A stretch of 64,000 nucleotides of DNA from CAWBRT01 sp049519595 (GCA_049519595.1 JBEKQP010000003.1:1-64000), one strand, 5' to 3'; positions 1 to 8,735 are shown, numbered from the stretch's first letter. The notes: a model not told the origin generated them from the letters alone. Numbers and translations are program-made.

Positions 1-33
1 GGCCATCACTTGTTTTCGGCAGCAGGAGCAAAA

Positions 34-60
34 GGTGGCTCGGCTTCGGTTGCCATGATG
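34..60. repeat. Short interspersed palindromic repeat (family C)
   Basis: The stretch reads GGTGGCTCGGCTTCGGTTGC followed by CATGATG. A closely related copy, GATGGCTCGACTTCGCTCGC followed by CATGAC, lies at 9841-9868. Both are outside genes. The core GGCTCG...CGCCAT is partly self-complementary around a TTCG loop, as in REP-type elements. The function is unknown. Confidence 0.5.
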
Positions 61-148
61 GTCTAAGTTTTTGCCGGGATGCACCTTCAGGGAAACGCCG
101 CCAGGAGATTCATTGTCAAAGCAGGAAGATCAGGCCAACTGCAATGTC

Positions 149-1159
149 ATGGAAGAAGGAGCCGCACGGGCCGCAACCGGCGCAGAGCCGGAACGTCTCG
201 TCAATCGGGTTAAAGGCTACCTGTGCGTTGCCTCGGCAGCGCTGTTCTGGGGAATCTCGGCGTCAATGGGCAGAGCGGTTTTCACCGGGCGTTTGAAGAT
301 CCTGGGCCGGACGGTGGGCTACTTGCCGCCGATCATGTTGGCGCAGGGCCGAGTTACTTTCTCGTTCCTGATCCTGATGACGGTGCTGCTATTGGTACGC
401 GGGCGGCAAGGCGTGGCGCTGCGGCCAGGCGAGATTCTGAAGTGCATGCTGCTGGGAATTTTCGGAATCGCGGAGTCGAACTTTTTTTATTATTTTGCGA
501 TTTCGAAGACTACGGTGGCGACGGCCATCATCCTTCAATACATGGCCGCGCCGGTATTTGTGCTGCTCTACATGCTGGCACGCGGTCGGCAGAAAGCGAC
601 GGCTTCACGCATTCTGGGCGTGGCATTGGCGGTAATAGGAAGCGAACTGGCAATAGGACTGGTGGTCGCAAAGGCAGGCTTTCCCTGGCTCGGACTGGAA
701 ATGCAGCGCCTGAAGTTTCAGATCCTGGGAGTGCTGTCGGCGCTGATTGCCGCCGTAGGGTTTGCCTTCTGGAACATCTATGGTAGCAGCCTCGTCGAGA
801 CGCGCGACCGGTGGCGGGTTATGGTTTGGGCGATGTTCGGCGCCGGCCTGGGATGGATGCTGATTCATCCGCCGCAGAAGATCATCGCAGCCCACTATGA
901 GCCGCAGCAGTGGCTGTTTCTGCTGATTTTCGCAGTCTCGTCTTCGCTGGTTCCGTTTTCGTTATACCTGTGGGGACTGGTGCACCTGGACCCGACGCGG
1001 GCCATCGTGACCAGTTGCCTGGAGCCGGTGTTTGCAGTGATTTGCGCTGCTCTGACACTTGACGAAACGGTGAATGCGGTTCAGATTGTCGGGATCGTCG
1101 TGGTGCTGACGGCAACCATCCTGGTACAGATTCCGGAGCGAGCGAGGTTGAGGAGTTGA
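149..1159 (+). CDS. EamA/DMT-superfamily transporter
   Basis: Polytopic inner-membrane protein of 336 residues with about ten hydrophobic segments in two five-helix halves, as in EamA (DMT) metabolite or amino-acid exporters. The second half ends with a DPTRAIVTSCLEPVFAVICA stretch, the typical EamA pattern (residues just before the last two helices). The frame is open from 71, but the first 26 codons encode a polar, low-complexity stretch, so the ATG at 149 is preferred. The substrate cannot be read from the sequence. Its 3' end faces a repeat and the leftward cytochrome gene, so it is probably a single-gene unit. Confidence 0.85.
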   Translation: MEEGAARAATGAEPERLVNRVKGYLCVASAALFWGISASMGRAVFTGRLKILGRTVGYLPPIMLAQGRVTFSFLILMTVLLLVRGRQGVALRPGEILKCMLLGIFGIAESNFFYYFAISKTTVATAIILQYMAAPVFVLLYMLARGRQKATASRILGVALAVIGSELAIGLVVAKAGFPWLGLEMQRLKFQILGVLSALIAAVGFAFWNIYGSSLVETRDRWRVMVWAMFGAGLGWMLIHPPQKIIAAHYEPQQWLFLLIFAVSSSLVPFSLYLWGLVHLDPTRAIVTSCLEPVFAVICAALTLDETVNAVQIVGIVVVLTATILVQIPERARLRS

Positions 1160-1217
1160 GGCAACGACGCCACATTAAAGCAATTTAGCAAAGGCTGTAG
1201 TAGTCGAAGCCGAGCTA

Positions 1218-1260
1218 GGTCCCACATCTGCTAACGGCAGATATGGTGCACCGGCCACCC
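1218..1260. repeat. Palindromic repeat (family B, CACATCTGC type)
   Basis: CCCACATCTGC...GGCAGATATGGTG forms an imperfect hairpin between two convergent genes. Related copies are at 7685-7730, 20456-20500 and (degenerate) about 31655-31690. A convergent intergenic location fits REP-like or bidirectional terminator elements. Confidence 0.5.
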
Positions 1261-1270
1261 TGGGTCGAAG

Positions 1271-1594
1271 CTACTTTGCTTTTAGGGTGCGGATGTACTT
1301 CACCATCGCATCCAGGCCCTTGTCGCCGAGGGCGGGGCCATAGGCCGGCATCTTGCCTTTGCCTTTGGCGAGCGCGTTGCGGATTTGACTATCGCTCTGG
1401 CCTTGAACGCCGGTGGCAGTAAGATCCGCGGCCTGTAACGTCTTGCCAGCGGGCGTTTGCGCGCGACCGTCGACGCCATGACACAAGACGCAGTTCTTGG
1501 CAAAAACCGTCTTGGCATCGGTCAGATTCTGCGCAAAGGAAAGAACCGGACCGGCAAGCAGGAGAGCGGCGAACAACGATGTTTTCTTTCTCAT
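1271..1594 (-). CDS. Secreted mono-heme cytochrome c
   Basis: A 107-residue class I cytochrome c. Residues 1-21 form a Sec signal peptide (basic MRKK, a hydrophobic core, cleavage near SFA-Q). The heme motif is C35-V-L-C38-H39 and the likely axial methionine is M82 in GKMPAYG. It should shuttle electrons in the periplasm, but its redox partner is not evident. It is divergent from a second small cytochrome c at 1763, with 168 bases between the two starts, so the pair may share control. The family usually has 90-120 residues, so the gene looks complete. Confidence 0.88.
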   Translation of the reverse strand: MRKKTSLFAALLLAGPVLSFAQNLTDAKTVFAKNCVLCHGVDGRAQTPAGKTLQAADLTATGVQGQSDSQIRNALAKGKGKMPAYGPALGDKGLDAMVKYIRTLKAK

Positions 1595-1762
1595 TGCTTC
1601 GGGAACCTCTACCAGGGAATTAGATCAGAGAAACGGGCCAGCCAACCTGAATTTGCAAAAGGCATAACGTTAATAGTAGGCTGCTAAGAATTCCAAGGCT
1701 TTGCGATTTGCAAAGCGCTGCGATGCAAACCACAAATCCTAACAGTGAGGAGAGTACGTAAG

Positions 1763-2065
1763 ATGAAGAAAGTGCTGTTCTCAATTTTGGCGCTGGCAGT
1801 GGCCGTTCCGGCTGCCTTCGCCGCCGACTTGGCCTCCGATGCCAACTATAAGGCCAAGTGCGCCGTGTGTCATGGCGCTAATGCCGAAGGAAAACCTGCG
1901 ATGAAAGTCGCACCTCTCAAGAGCGCGGCGGGCAAGAGTACCGCGGAACTAACGGCAACCATCGAAAACGGTACCACTACGACTCCGAAGATGTCGGCCT
2001 TCAAAGGTAAATTGACTGACGCCGAGATCAAGACACTGGTAGCCGAAATTCAGGCTCTGAAGTAG
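1763..2065 (+). CDS. Secreted mono-heme cytochrome c
   Basis: A 100-residue periplasmic cytochrome c with signal peptide at residues 1-20 (cleavage after AFA), heme motif C33-A-V-C36-H37, and probable axial methionine M77 in the segment TPKMSAFKGKL. The frame opens at 1745, but the ATG at 1763 is preceded by GAGGAG at 1747-1752 and begins the signal peptide directly. It is transcribed away from the cytochrome at 1271-1594. A strong hairpin at 2095-2121 follows the stop codon. Confidence 0.88.
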   Translation: MKKVLFSILALAVAVPAAFAADLASDANYKAKCAVCHGANAEGKPAMKVAPLKSAAGKSTAELTATIENGTTTTPKMSAFKGKLTDAEIKTLVAEIQALK

Positions 2066-2094
2066 AGCGCAACACGCAATAGGCCGGTGAAAGC

Positions 2095-2121
2095 CCCCAT
2101 TCAAGCGTCGCTTGAATGGGG
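2095..2121 (+). terminator. Perfect 12-bp hairpin after the cytochrome gene
   Basis: CCCCATTCAAGC (2095-2106) and GCTTGAATGGGG (2110-2121) are perfect inverted repeats with a 3-base loop. The following CGTCTGTAT is a poor U-tract. It may act as a terminator or mRNA 3' stabiliser. The core CCCCA-TTCAAGC matches the family A repeats elsewhere in the window, so it is probably a repeat co-opted as a gene end. Confidence 0.5.
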
Positions 2122-2135
2122 CGTCTGTATGTGAA

Positions 2136-2245
2136 GAAACTACCTCACGTTAGCCCAGTCACCCCAACGAAGCGAGCCTCGTTGGAATGCCGACGCGGGC
2201 GTTAAGAAACTGCCCCGGACAAAGTTTGCTTGGACCGGGTACTCC
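2136..2245. repeat. Two tandem family A palindromic repeats
   Basis: Two units, each starting GAAACT(A/G)CC, enclose hairpins: CCAACGA...TCGTTGG at about 2163-2185 and CCCGG...CCGGG at about 2213-2238. The same layout (AAACTGCCCCACTCAAGC ... GCTTG(G/A)(A/G)TGGGGCACCC) recurs at 7619, 9715 and 10437. They fill the gap between the convergent cytochrome and ribF genes. Confidence 0.5.
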
Positions 2246-2277
2246 AAAGTTCGGTTTTTCGGAAATATCGCTGTCTA

Positions 2278-3237
2278 TTAGGAAGCTGACCGACTGCCGA
2301 GAATGCTGAGTAGTTCAAAGTATCGGCGCGCGTGGTGTACGTCCCGGCTGATCTGGTCGCGCAGGGCATCCACCGAAGGGAATTTGATTTCGTCCCGGAG
2401 GCGCTTGAGAAACGTGAGTTCGACGTTGGTTTCGACGGTCAGCTCAATCGGATGAAAATTCAAAATGTGAGTTTCTATGGCGAATGACTCGGCGCCGAAG
2501 GTGGGACGGTTGCCGACATTGGTCACGGCATCGAAGCATTCGCCGGAGACCGCGATTTGCGTGATGTAAACCCCGTCTTTGGGAACGAGTTCATCGTAGC
2601 GGCTAAGATTGATTGTAGGCACGGTGTATTTGTGGCCATAGCCGCGTCCACGGCCGGGATTGGAGTAGATGCGGAACGGGCGTGCCAGCAGATGCCGGGC
2701 GGGCGCGAGTTGGCCGGCCGCAATCAGGTCTCGCACCTGGCTGGAGGAAGCAACATAACCTCGCGCCTGCAGCGCATCATAGGCGCGTACGGTGAAGCCG
2801 AGGCGCGCGCCGTATTCGCGCAACCGGTCGAGGTTGCCTTCGGCGCGGTGTCCGAAGCGGAAGTTGAAGCCTTCGTGAACCTCTACGGCATGCAGGGCGG
2901 TGGAGATGATCTGCTCTGCAAACTCGAAGGGAGGCATGGTCGAAAGATCGCGCGTGAACGGCAGAATCACAACCGCGTCAAGGCCGGTTTCCTCGAGCAG
3001 CCGCAATTTATACGGCATGGGCGTGATGAGCGGAGGAGCTTCGCGGGGGCGAAGGATGCGGATCGGATGGGGATCGAAGGTGAGTACCACGGAGCGAGCC
3101 TGTAACTGCTTTGCCCGCTCGACCATTTGTTTCAGGATCTGCCGGTGGCCAAGGTGAAGGCCGTCATAGTTGCCGACGGTGACGACGGTCGGCCCAAAAT
3201 CGCGGGGAATCTGATCAAGTTTCCGAAAGATCTTCAT
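2278..3237 (-). CDS. ribF: Bifunctional riboflavin kinase / FAD synthetase
   Basis: RibF phosphorylates riboflavin to FMN and adenylates FMN to FAD in the cytosol. At 319 residues it has the usual family length. The N-terminal FMN adenylyltransferase domain shows TVGNYDGLHLGHRQIL (about residues 19-34, with the nucleotidyl-transferase HxGH). The C-terminal riboflavin kinase domain (about 185-310) carries the GRGRGYGHKYTVPTINL-type flavin/ATP loop. It is the last gene of a leftward run (ygfZ, DUF1844, PhnP-like, ribF), 37 bases after the hydrolase. Confidence 0.95.
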   Translation of the reverse strand: MKIFRKLDQIPRDFGPTVVTVGNYDGLHLGHRQILKQMVERAKQLQARSVVLTFDPHPIRILRPREAPPLITPMPYKLRLLEETGLDAVVILPFTRDLSTMPPFEFAEQIISTALHAVEVHEGFNFRFGHRAEGNLDRLREYGARLGFTVRAYDALQARGYVASSSQVRDLIAAGQLAPARHLLARPFRIYSNPGRGRGYGHKYTVPTINLSRYDELVPKDGVYITQIAVSGECFDAVTNVGNRPTFGAESFAIETHILNFHPIELTVETNVELTFLKRLRDEIKFPSVDALRDQISRDVHHARRYFELLSILGSRSAS

Positions 3238-3274
3238 GCGATCGTAATTTCAGCCTTTTCAGCTCGATGTGCGG

Positions 3275-4054
3275 TCACAGTCGGAACTCCAGCCGCAGCC
3301 CGTCATGGGAGAGCCGCACGTTGGACGGAAGCTGCGCATTGGTCTCCCGGTGCGGAAGATCGTGCGCAATGTGGGTAAAAAAAGCCTTTGCCGGCCGCAG
3401 CCGCTCGACCAGGCCGAGCGACTGCGCAACCGTGGAGTGCGTGGGATGCGGCTTGTGGCGCAGCGCGTCGAGAAAAAGAATGTCGAGGCCGCCGAGCAGG
3501 GGAAGCGAGCTTTCGGGCACTTCGCTGAAGTCGGTGAGGTAGGCGGCTGAACCGAAGCGATAGCCGAAAATCAAAGCCTCGCCGTGAATCACCGCTACCG
3601 GACAAAACACCGCGTCGAAAATCTGCACCGGGCCGGTGATCTCATGCAATTCGACTTGAGCCAGCCCGCCGAACTTATAGTCCTGCTCAAAGATGTAGCG
3701 GAAGACCGACCGCAGCACGCGTGCAGTGTCAGGGTTAGCGTAAAGCGGCACCTTGAGACCGCCGGTAATGCGTGGAAAGGTCAGCGGCCGGAGGTCGTCG
3801 AGGCCGAGAATGTGGTCGGCATGTCCGTGGGTGTAGAGCACGGCATCGACACGGTCGATCTTCTCGCGCAGGGCCTGCTGCCGGAAGTCGGGTGTGGTGT
3901 CGATGACCACCCGGTGGCCGTCCCATTCCACCATAACCGATGGGCGCGTGCGGCAGTCGTGAGGGTCGGTCGAGCGGCACACATCGCAGGGGCAGCCGAT
4001 TGTCGGCACGCCCATGGAGGTGCCGCTTCCGAGCACTGTGAGCACGGCCTGCAT
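3275..4054 (-). CDS. PhnP-like metallo-beta-lactamase-fold phosphodiesterase
   Basis: A 259-residue cytosolic MBL-fold hydrolase. The metal site is visible as T-H76-G-H78-A-D80-H81. A second, PhnP-type zinc site is suggested by C21, C23 and C26 in GCPCDVC. This pairing marks the phosphoribosyl 1,2-cyclic phosphate phosphodiesterase-like subgroup, although no phosphonate (phn) genes are nearby, so the substrate is open. Its start overlaps the DUF1844 stop by one base (TAATG), which indicates translational coupling. Confidence 0.8.
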   Translation of the reverse strand: MQAVLTVLGSGTSMGVPTIGCPCDVCRSTDPHDCRTRPSVMVEWDGHRVVIDTTPDFRQQALREKIDRVDAVLYTHGHADHILGLDDLRPLTFPRITGGLKVPLYANPDTARVLRSVFRYIFEQDYKFGGLAQVELHEITGPVQIFDAVFCPVAVIHGEALIFGYRFGSAAYLTDFSEVPESSLPLLGGLDILFLDALRHKPHPTHSTVAQSLGLVERLRPAKAFFTHIAHDLPHRETNAQLPSNVRLSHDGLRLEFRL

Positions 4055-4656
4055 TATCGACGTCTCGCGCCGGGATCTGGCGGCACTCCGCCCGCGGGCG
4101 GACGCGTCAATGCATTGGTCACCTCGATATATGCCATGCGAAGCTCATACAAGCAGGTGCCCAGCATGTGATCTTCCTGGGTCGTGAGATTGCCTCGCGT
4201 TTTTTCCGCGATGAGCGACAGGGTGTCGATGGTCTGACGGGCACCAATCAGGTCGGCTGCCGGCTGTCCGCCCTGTTCGTGCACCAGACCTAGTTGCATC
4301 AGCGCCGTCATGTAGAGCGAAGCAATAAACTTCTCGAAGGTAATCTCGAAGTCGGAGGCTTTGTGCCCCTGGCCCTCTGAATCGAGTTGGCGCTGAAGCT
4401 GCGAGTCAAATTGGTGCGTCGATTGCTGATATTGGTCCGCCTGCTGCTTGCGCTCCTGCGCGCTCGGAGCTGGGTGGGGCGGCTCCGGCTGCGCGACGGC
4501 GTCGGCGGCAACTGGAGGAGGTGGCGGCGCGGGTTGAACGGTGGGCCGTGGCTCAGGCTCCGACTCTTCCGTGCTGGTTGCAGGCAGCGGCTCACCATCG
4601 ATGGTGAACTTGCGCCTATCGGTAACGGTGAATTCAGGCTCTTTTTCTTTTGGCAT
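4054..4656 (-). CDS. DUF1844 family protein
   Basis: A 200-residue cytosolic protein. The first 95 or so residues are rich in Pro, Glu and Gln and probably disordered. Residues about 100-180 match DUF1844 (conserved YMTALMQLGL, ARQTIDTLSLIAEKT, GNLT). No enzymatic function is known for the family, which is mostly found in Acidobacteriota and Deltaproteobacteria. It is coupled to the PhnP-like gene through TAATG and follows ygfZ by 6 bases, so the run is one transcription unit. Confidence 0.8.
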   Translation of the reverse strand: MPKEKEPEFTVTDRRKFTIDGEPLPATSTEESEPEPRPTVQPAPPPPPVAADAVAQPEPPHPAPSAQERKQQADQYQQSTHQFDSQLQRQLDSEGQGHKASDFEITFEKFIASLYMTALMQLGLVHEQGGQPAADLIGARQTIDTLSLIAEKTRGNLTTQEDHMLGTCLYELRMAYIEVTNALTRPPAGGVPPDPGARRR

Positions 4657-4662
4657 ATCGAA

Positions 4663-5796
4663 TCAAATGGAAAACGGCAGGGATTCCACCCTTGCCATGT
4701 CAGGTCCTATCTGGACCTCGGTTCCCGGGCTTGCGGCCTCCCGGCGAATATATCCGAGGGCCAGTGTGATATCAGAATCTTTCGCTGCAAACCTCGCAGA
4801 ATTTTCGGCGCTCTTGGTGGACGGCGAAGACGCTCCTGTGATGTCAGAATCTCTCGTGGTAAGCGCCGGAATGCATGCGGCAGAGGTAATCTCGCCCACC
4901 TCCTTGCCGCCCCACTGGATTTTTGCGCCGGGCTGGGGCGCCGCTCCTTGTATTCGGAAACCGGCGAACATCCGATGAACGTTGCCGCGGGATCGTACGC
5001 GCTCGACGATCTCCTGGCCGACATAACAGCCTTTGGTAAAGTGCAAGGCGTGCTGCTGACCTGTTTCCTGCGGCAGGTCGCGATCTCGAATGTCGATCCG
5101 AAAGCGCGGTATGCCGAGCGAAATCAGCAGCCACTCCCATGCTTGCGTGCCGGCCGGCACGGCGCTAGCCGCGACCAAACTATCCCACAGCGGTGCGGCG
5201 TTGTCGGGGTGCATCCAAAGCTCAAAACCGGCCAGCAGCGCCGGACCACGCGCGGCGGTCAGTCCCAGGCCTTTCCAGACCAAGTCATGCACCTGGTAAG
5301 GCGGCAGCTCGGGAAGCGTGATCCCCACCCGGTCAAGAACCTGGCGCGAATCAGGGCCGACGATGGCGACGGAAGCGAGTTTCTCGCTAATGTCGGTGAC
5401 CTCGACATCATCCATGATGATATGGCGGTCAAAGAATTCGCGTATCCCTTCTACTTGATCACGGTCCGTCGAAGCCAGAAAATGATCGCCGCGATTGTAG
5501 ACAACCAAGTCGCCCTGGATGTGTCCTTGGGGATTCAGGACGAAGTTGTAATTCCCCTGGTTTAGCGGCAGGTCCCGGGTATTGTTGGTGACCATCCCAT
5601 TCAGCCAGCGCGTGCGGTCCTCGCCGGTGAGGACCAGTTTTGCCCGCCAGCTCAGGTCCAGAAGCGCGCACCCGGCGCGCAACGCCCGGAATTCGTCTTG
5701 CGGATTGCCGAAGCTCACGGGAGCCTCGGCGCCCGCGTAAACCGAGAATCGCGCTCCGCAACCGGTCAATTTGCTGCTGAAGGAGGTAGATGACAT
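4663..5796 (-). CDS. ygfZ: YgfZ/GcvT-family folate-binding Fe-S cluster repair protein
   Basis: Folate-dependent protein of the GcvT fold that supports Fe-S enzyme repair. The family signature KGCYVGQEIVERV is intact at about residues 252-264, including the essential Cys. The frame opens at 5850, but the first 18 codons look non-coding, so ATG 5796 (MSSTSF) is preferred, giving 377 residues. This is longer than the usual 310-330. The excess is mostly an insertion of about 35 residues in the C-terminal barrel between GEITSAA and ALGYIRREA, bounded by repeated DSDIT motifs (see the direct repeat at 4765-4856). Fe-S function may be linked to the ribF flavin gene downstream, but this is not proven. 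Confidence 0.85.
   Translation of the reverse strand: MSSTSFSSKLTGCGARFSVYAGAEAPVSFGNPQDEFRALRAGCALLDLSWRAKLVLTGEDRTRWLNGMVTNNTRDLPLNQGNYNFVLNPQGHIQGDLVVYNRGDHFLASTDRDQVEGIREFFDRHIIMDDVEVTDISEKLASVAIVGPDSRQVLDRVGITLPELPPYQVHDLVWKGLGLTAARGPALLAGFELWMHPDNAAPLWDSLVAASAVPAGTQAWEWLLISLGIPRFRIDIRDRDLPQETGQQHALHFTKGCYVGQEIVERVRSRGNVHRMFAGFRIQGAAPQPGAKIQWGGKEVGEITSAACIPALTTRDSDITGASSPSTKSAENSARFAAKDSDITLALGYIRREAASPGTEVQIGPDMARVESLPFSI
4765..4856. repeat. Near-identical 20-bp direct repeat inside ygfZ
   Basis: TGTGATATCAGAATCTTTCG (4765-4784) and TGTGATGTCAGAATCTCTCG (4837-4856) differ at two positions and are 72 bases apart, a multiple of three. They encode the duplicated DSDIT peptides flanking the extra segment of YgfZ, so the insertion probably arose through this repeat. 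Confidence 0.7.
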
Positions 5797-6056
5797 AGCA
5801 AAAGCAGCCCCAGCCGGCCAAAGGCAGGCTTGCTGGGATCCCCGAACCATTGATTATAACCAAGCGTGGTGTTCTTTTCTGTTATCTTCTCCTGCAACGG
5901 ATATAGATGAGCAAGGAGTGTCGTGTTTCCCGGAGCTGGCTATCGATGCCCGAGATCGGTGGTTCGTTGGGAACCCGAGCATGCGCTGGATTGCAGGCCG
6001 GGTTGCCGGCCGGCAATACCGTTACAATAAGGAATGTTCTTGCGGGAAGGACTTCG

Positions 6057-7583
6057 ATGACGCGCGCGCGCAGTAGACCGACAAAGCTGTTCTGGTTGGT
6101 TGTTCTGCTGTTTAGCTGGCTGCTTTCTGCCGCGCAGATTGCGGCCGCGCTGCCGCCGGTTCAACAGTCGTCCCAGAGCCAGCAGGGGGAACGCGCGAAG
6201 CCGCCGGAATCTCAGGCTGCCGAGAGCAAAATCAGCCCGAAAGAGGCCGAGGAGCTGTTCCGGTCGGTCGATGAAATCCTGGCATTCGTCAGCAAGGACA
6301 CGGGGTTTCCAATCAAGGACAAGGTGAAGCGGAAGCTCGCCAATCGCGACGAAGTGGAACAGTATATTGCGCGGCACATGCAGGAGGACAAAGACACCCA
6401 GCGGTTGGAACGCTCCGCCGCTTCGCTGAAGAAGCTAGGGTTGCTGCCGCGAGATTTCGAGTTGCGGCCTTTTCTGCTGGGGCTGCTGAAGGAGCAGGTT
6501 GCGGGTTTCTATGATGCCAAAACCAAGACTGTTTACCTGCTCGATTGGGTGGATGCCGAGGCGCAAAAGCCGGTTCTGGCCCACGAACTGACGCACGCTT
6601 TGCAGGATCAGAGCTATAACCTCAGCCAGTGGGCAGAAGATTCCAAGCACGCCAAAAGCGATCAGGAAGAAATGGCTTTGGAAGAGGCGCAGTCGGCGCG
6701 CGAGGCGGTGCTTGAGGGGCAGGCGATGCTGGTGCTGCTCGACTATATGCTGGCTCCAGCCGGGAGAAGCGTGGCGGATTCTCCGTCGGTCGTGGACGTC
6801 ATGAAAGGCGCAATGGTCGAGGGCGGCCAGACGCCGATGTTTGCCAAGGCTCCGCTGTTCCTGCGCGAGGCTCTGACATTTCCTTACACCTTTGGTTTGG
6901 ACTTCGAGCGACAGGTGATGGCGAAAAAAGGACGCGGCGGTGCTTACAAGGGCGTCTTTGAAAACCCGCCGCGAGATACACGGCAGGTGATGGAGCCGGA
7001 AACGTATCTGGCGGGCGAGAACATTCCCGAGCTGACGGTTCCTAAACTCGACGCGGTTCTGAAGGGCGGGTACAAGCGTTACGACTTCGGAGGTCTAGGC
7101 CAGTTTGATGTAACCATGCTGCTCTGGCAATGGTACGGCAAGCAGACCGGGGCGCAGATTCCACAGGCATGGCGAGGCGGCTATTACTTCACCTACGAGA
7201 GAGTTGGCCACCAGGGCAATCCTTATGTGCTGGTTTCGCTGACGCGTTGGGCCACAGAAGCCGCCGCGAAAGAGTTTGCCAGTCTCTACGCCGGTTCGCT
7301 CGTCAAACGCTACCAGGACGTGTCTGAGGTCAAGCCCTCGCGGGAAGGCTCCGGCGAATGGAAAACCGAAGAAGGCCCGGTTGAGGTCTCGACCTTGGGC
7401 CCGTTTGTAATCGCCATTGAAGGGCTTGCGGGCAATGAGCGTACGCAGGTGCGACAGGCGATCGAACATACTTTTATCGCCGAACCTCACCCGGCACGGA
7501 CAGGATCGCAGCCCATGATGCCATTCCCGTTGGAGCCTATCATTACCTCGCGGGAGACGTATCAGGCGCAGCCGGTGCGCTGA
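6057..7583 (+). CDS. Secreted HExxH zinc metallopeptidase-like protein
   Basis: A 508-residue exported protein with an N-terminal signal/anchor (about residues 8-29). The zinc-binding motif H176-E-L-T-H180, followed by ALQDQ, is the gluzincin-type helix. Downstream helical Glu/Ala-rich segments (about 205-225, EEMALEEAQSAREAVLEGQA) could supply the third ligand. The preferred start is ATG 6057, 5 bases after GGAAGGA and at the head of the signal peptide; the frame is open from 5907. It is divergent from ygfZ. I do not recognise a named peptidase family, and substrates are unknown. Confidence 0.75.
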   Translation: MTRARSRPTKLFWLVVLLFSWLLSAAQIAAALPPVQQSSQSQQGERAKPPESQAAESKISPKEAEELFRSVDEILAFVSKDTGFPIKDKVKRKLANRDEVEQYIARHMQEDKDTQRLERSAASLKKLGLLPRDFELRPFLLGLLKEQVAGFYDAKTKTVYLLDWVDAEAQKPVLAHELTHALQDQSYNLSQWAEDSKHAKSDQEEMALEEAQSAREAVLEGQAMLVLLDYMLAPAGRSVADSPSVVDVMKGAMVEGGQTPMFAKAPLFLREALTFPYTFGLDFERQVMAKKGRGGAYKGVFENPPRDTRQVMEPETYLAGENIPELTVPKLDAVLKGGYKRYDFGGLGQFDVTMLLWQWYGKQTGAQIPQAWRGGYYFTYERVGHQGNPYVLVSLTRWATEAAAKEFASLYAGSLVKRYQDVSEVKPSREGSGEWKTEEGPVEVSTLGPFVIAIEGLAGNERTQVRQAIEHTFIAEPHPARTGSQPMMPFPLEPIITSRETYQAQPVR

Positions 7584-7618
7584 GCGGGAGTTTCAAGTTT
7601 TGAGTTTCGTGTTTGCGC

Positions 7619-7730
7619 GGGCGCCCCAGTCAAGCGAAGCTTGGGTGGGGTTTTTCGTTCAATACGAAAGTGCAGCAGTTCGGGTGGCCCACATCTGCGC
7701 CTGCCGTTGAGCGCAAATGTGGGGTCGAAG
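7619..7730. repeat. Family A and family B palindromic repeats
   Basis: A family A hairpin (GCCCCAGTCAAGC...GCTTGGGTGGGG, followed by TTTTTCG) lies at 7621-7657 directly after the peptidase gene and could terminate it. A family B unit (CCCACATCTGC...GCAAATGTGGGG) follows at 7687-7724. Both precede the mtnP promoter. Confidence 0.55.
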
Positions 7731-7774
7731 ATTCATGCGGCCATCGCAGGGGCATTGACCGCTCGTCAGTCTTG

Positions 7775-7780
7775 TATAAT
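7775..7780 (+). promoter_or_regulatory. Candidate -10 box of mtnP
   Basis: A perfect TATAAT lies 47 bases before the proposed TTG start of mtnP. A TTGACC at 7755-7760 is a possible -35, but the 14-base spacing is short, so only the -10 is proposed. Confidence 0.45.
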
Positions 7781-7827
7781 CGCGGGTTCACGGCTTATGG
7801 TTGGAAATCCAGCAGGAGAGCGAAGTT

Positions 7828-8733
7828 TTGGCACAGGCAGAGATCGGCATTATTGGCGGCAGTGGTCTGTATTCCATGAAGGGCCTGACGGATGCGCGCG
7901 AGGTCGCACTCGACACTCCGTTCGGCGAACCTTCCGACGCTTATGTTCTGGGAACACTGGCGGGACGCAAAGTTGCTTTTCTGGCGCGGCATGGCCGTGG
8001 ACATCGGCTGCTGCCGACGGAATTGAATTTCCGCGCGAACATTCACGGCATGAAACAGCTTGGCGTCGAGCGCATCCTCTCGATTTCGGCTGTCGGCTCG
8101 CTCAAGCAGGAGCACAAACCCACCGAGTTCCTTATTCCCGACCAGTTTCTTGACCGGACGAAGCAGCGGGTCTCGACGTTCTTCGGCGATGGCATTGTGG
8201 CGCACATTGCGTTTGGCGATCCGGTTTGCATGGATGTCGCACGAGTCGTGGCCGCTGGGTGCAAGATGGCCGGCGTCATCGGGAAACTCGGCGGAACCTA
8301 TGTCTGCATGGAAGGGCCACAGTTTTCGACCAAGGCCGAAAGCAATCTCTACCGCAGTTGGGGCATGGACGTGATCGGCATGACGAACCTGCAGGAGGCC
8401 AAGCTGGCGCGCGAAGCCGAGCTCTGCTATGCGACCGTCGCCATGGTGACGGACTACGACTGCTGGCATCCCGAACACGATGCTGTCACCGTCGAACAGA
8501 TTATTGCCGTGCTCAACCAAAACGCCGAAAACGCCTGCAACGTGGTGCGCGAAGCAGTGGCGGCAATGCCTCGCGAACGCACATGCAAGTGTGGCTCGGC
8601 CTTGGCGATGGCCATCATCACGGCGCGCGAGGCTATACCGAGGCAAACTCGCGAGCGGCTGAAGCTGATTATCGGCAAATATGTAGGCGAATCGGATCCA
8701 GCGGTTGATTACGGCAAAAAGGTGGGCGCATAG
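7828..8733 (+). CDS. mtnP: S-methyl-5'-thioadenosine phosphorylase
   Basis: Phosphorolyses methylthioadenosine to adenine and 5-methylthioribose-1-phosphate. The PNP/MTAP family 2 pattern is clear: IGIIGGSGLYSM at the N-terminus (phosphate loop), RHGRGHRLLPTELNFRANIH, VCMEGPQFSTKAES and GMTNLQEAKLAREAELCYAT. No ATG is in frame near the start. A TTG at 7828, 8 bases after AGGAG (7815-7819), gives the expected MAQAEIGIIGG; an upstream TTG at 7801 would add nine residues. Length is 301 residues. The stop is 2 bases from the PfkB kinase start, so the two genes are cotranscribed. Confidence 0.92.
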   Translation: MAQAEIGIIGGSGLYSMKGLTDAREVALDTPFGEPSDAYVLGTLAGRKVAFLARHGRGHRLLPTELNFRANIHGMKQLGVERILSISAVGSLKQEHKPTEFLIPDQFLDRTKQRVSTFFGDGIVAHIAFGDPVCMDVARVVAAGCKMAGVIGKLGGTYVCMEGPQFSTKAESNLYRSWGMDVIGMTNLQEAKLAREAELCYATVAMVTDYDCWHPEHDAVTVEQIIAVLNQNAENACNVVREAVAAMPRERTCKCGSALAMAIITAREAIPRQTRERLKLIIGKYVGESDPAVDYGKKVGA

Positions 8734-8735
8734 CA

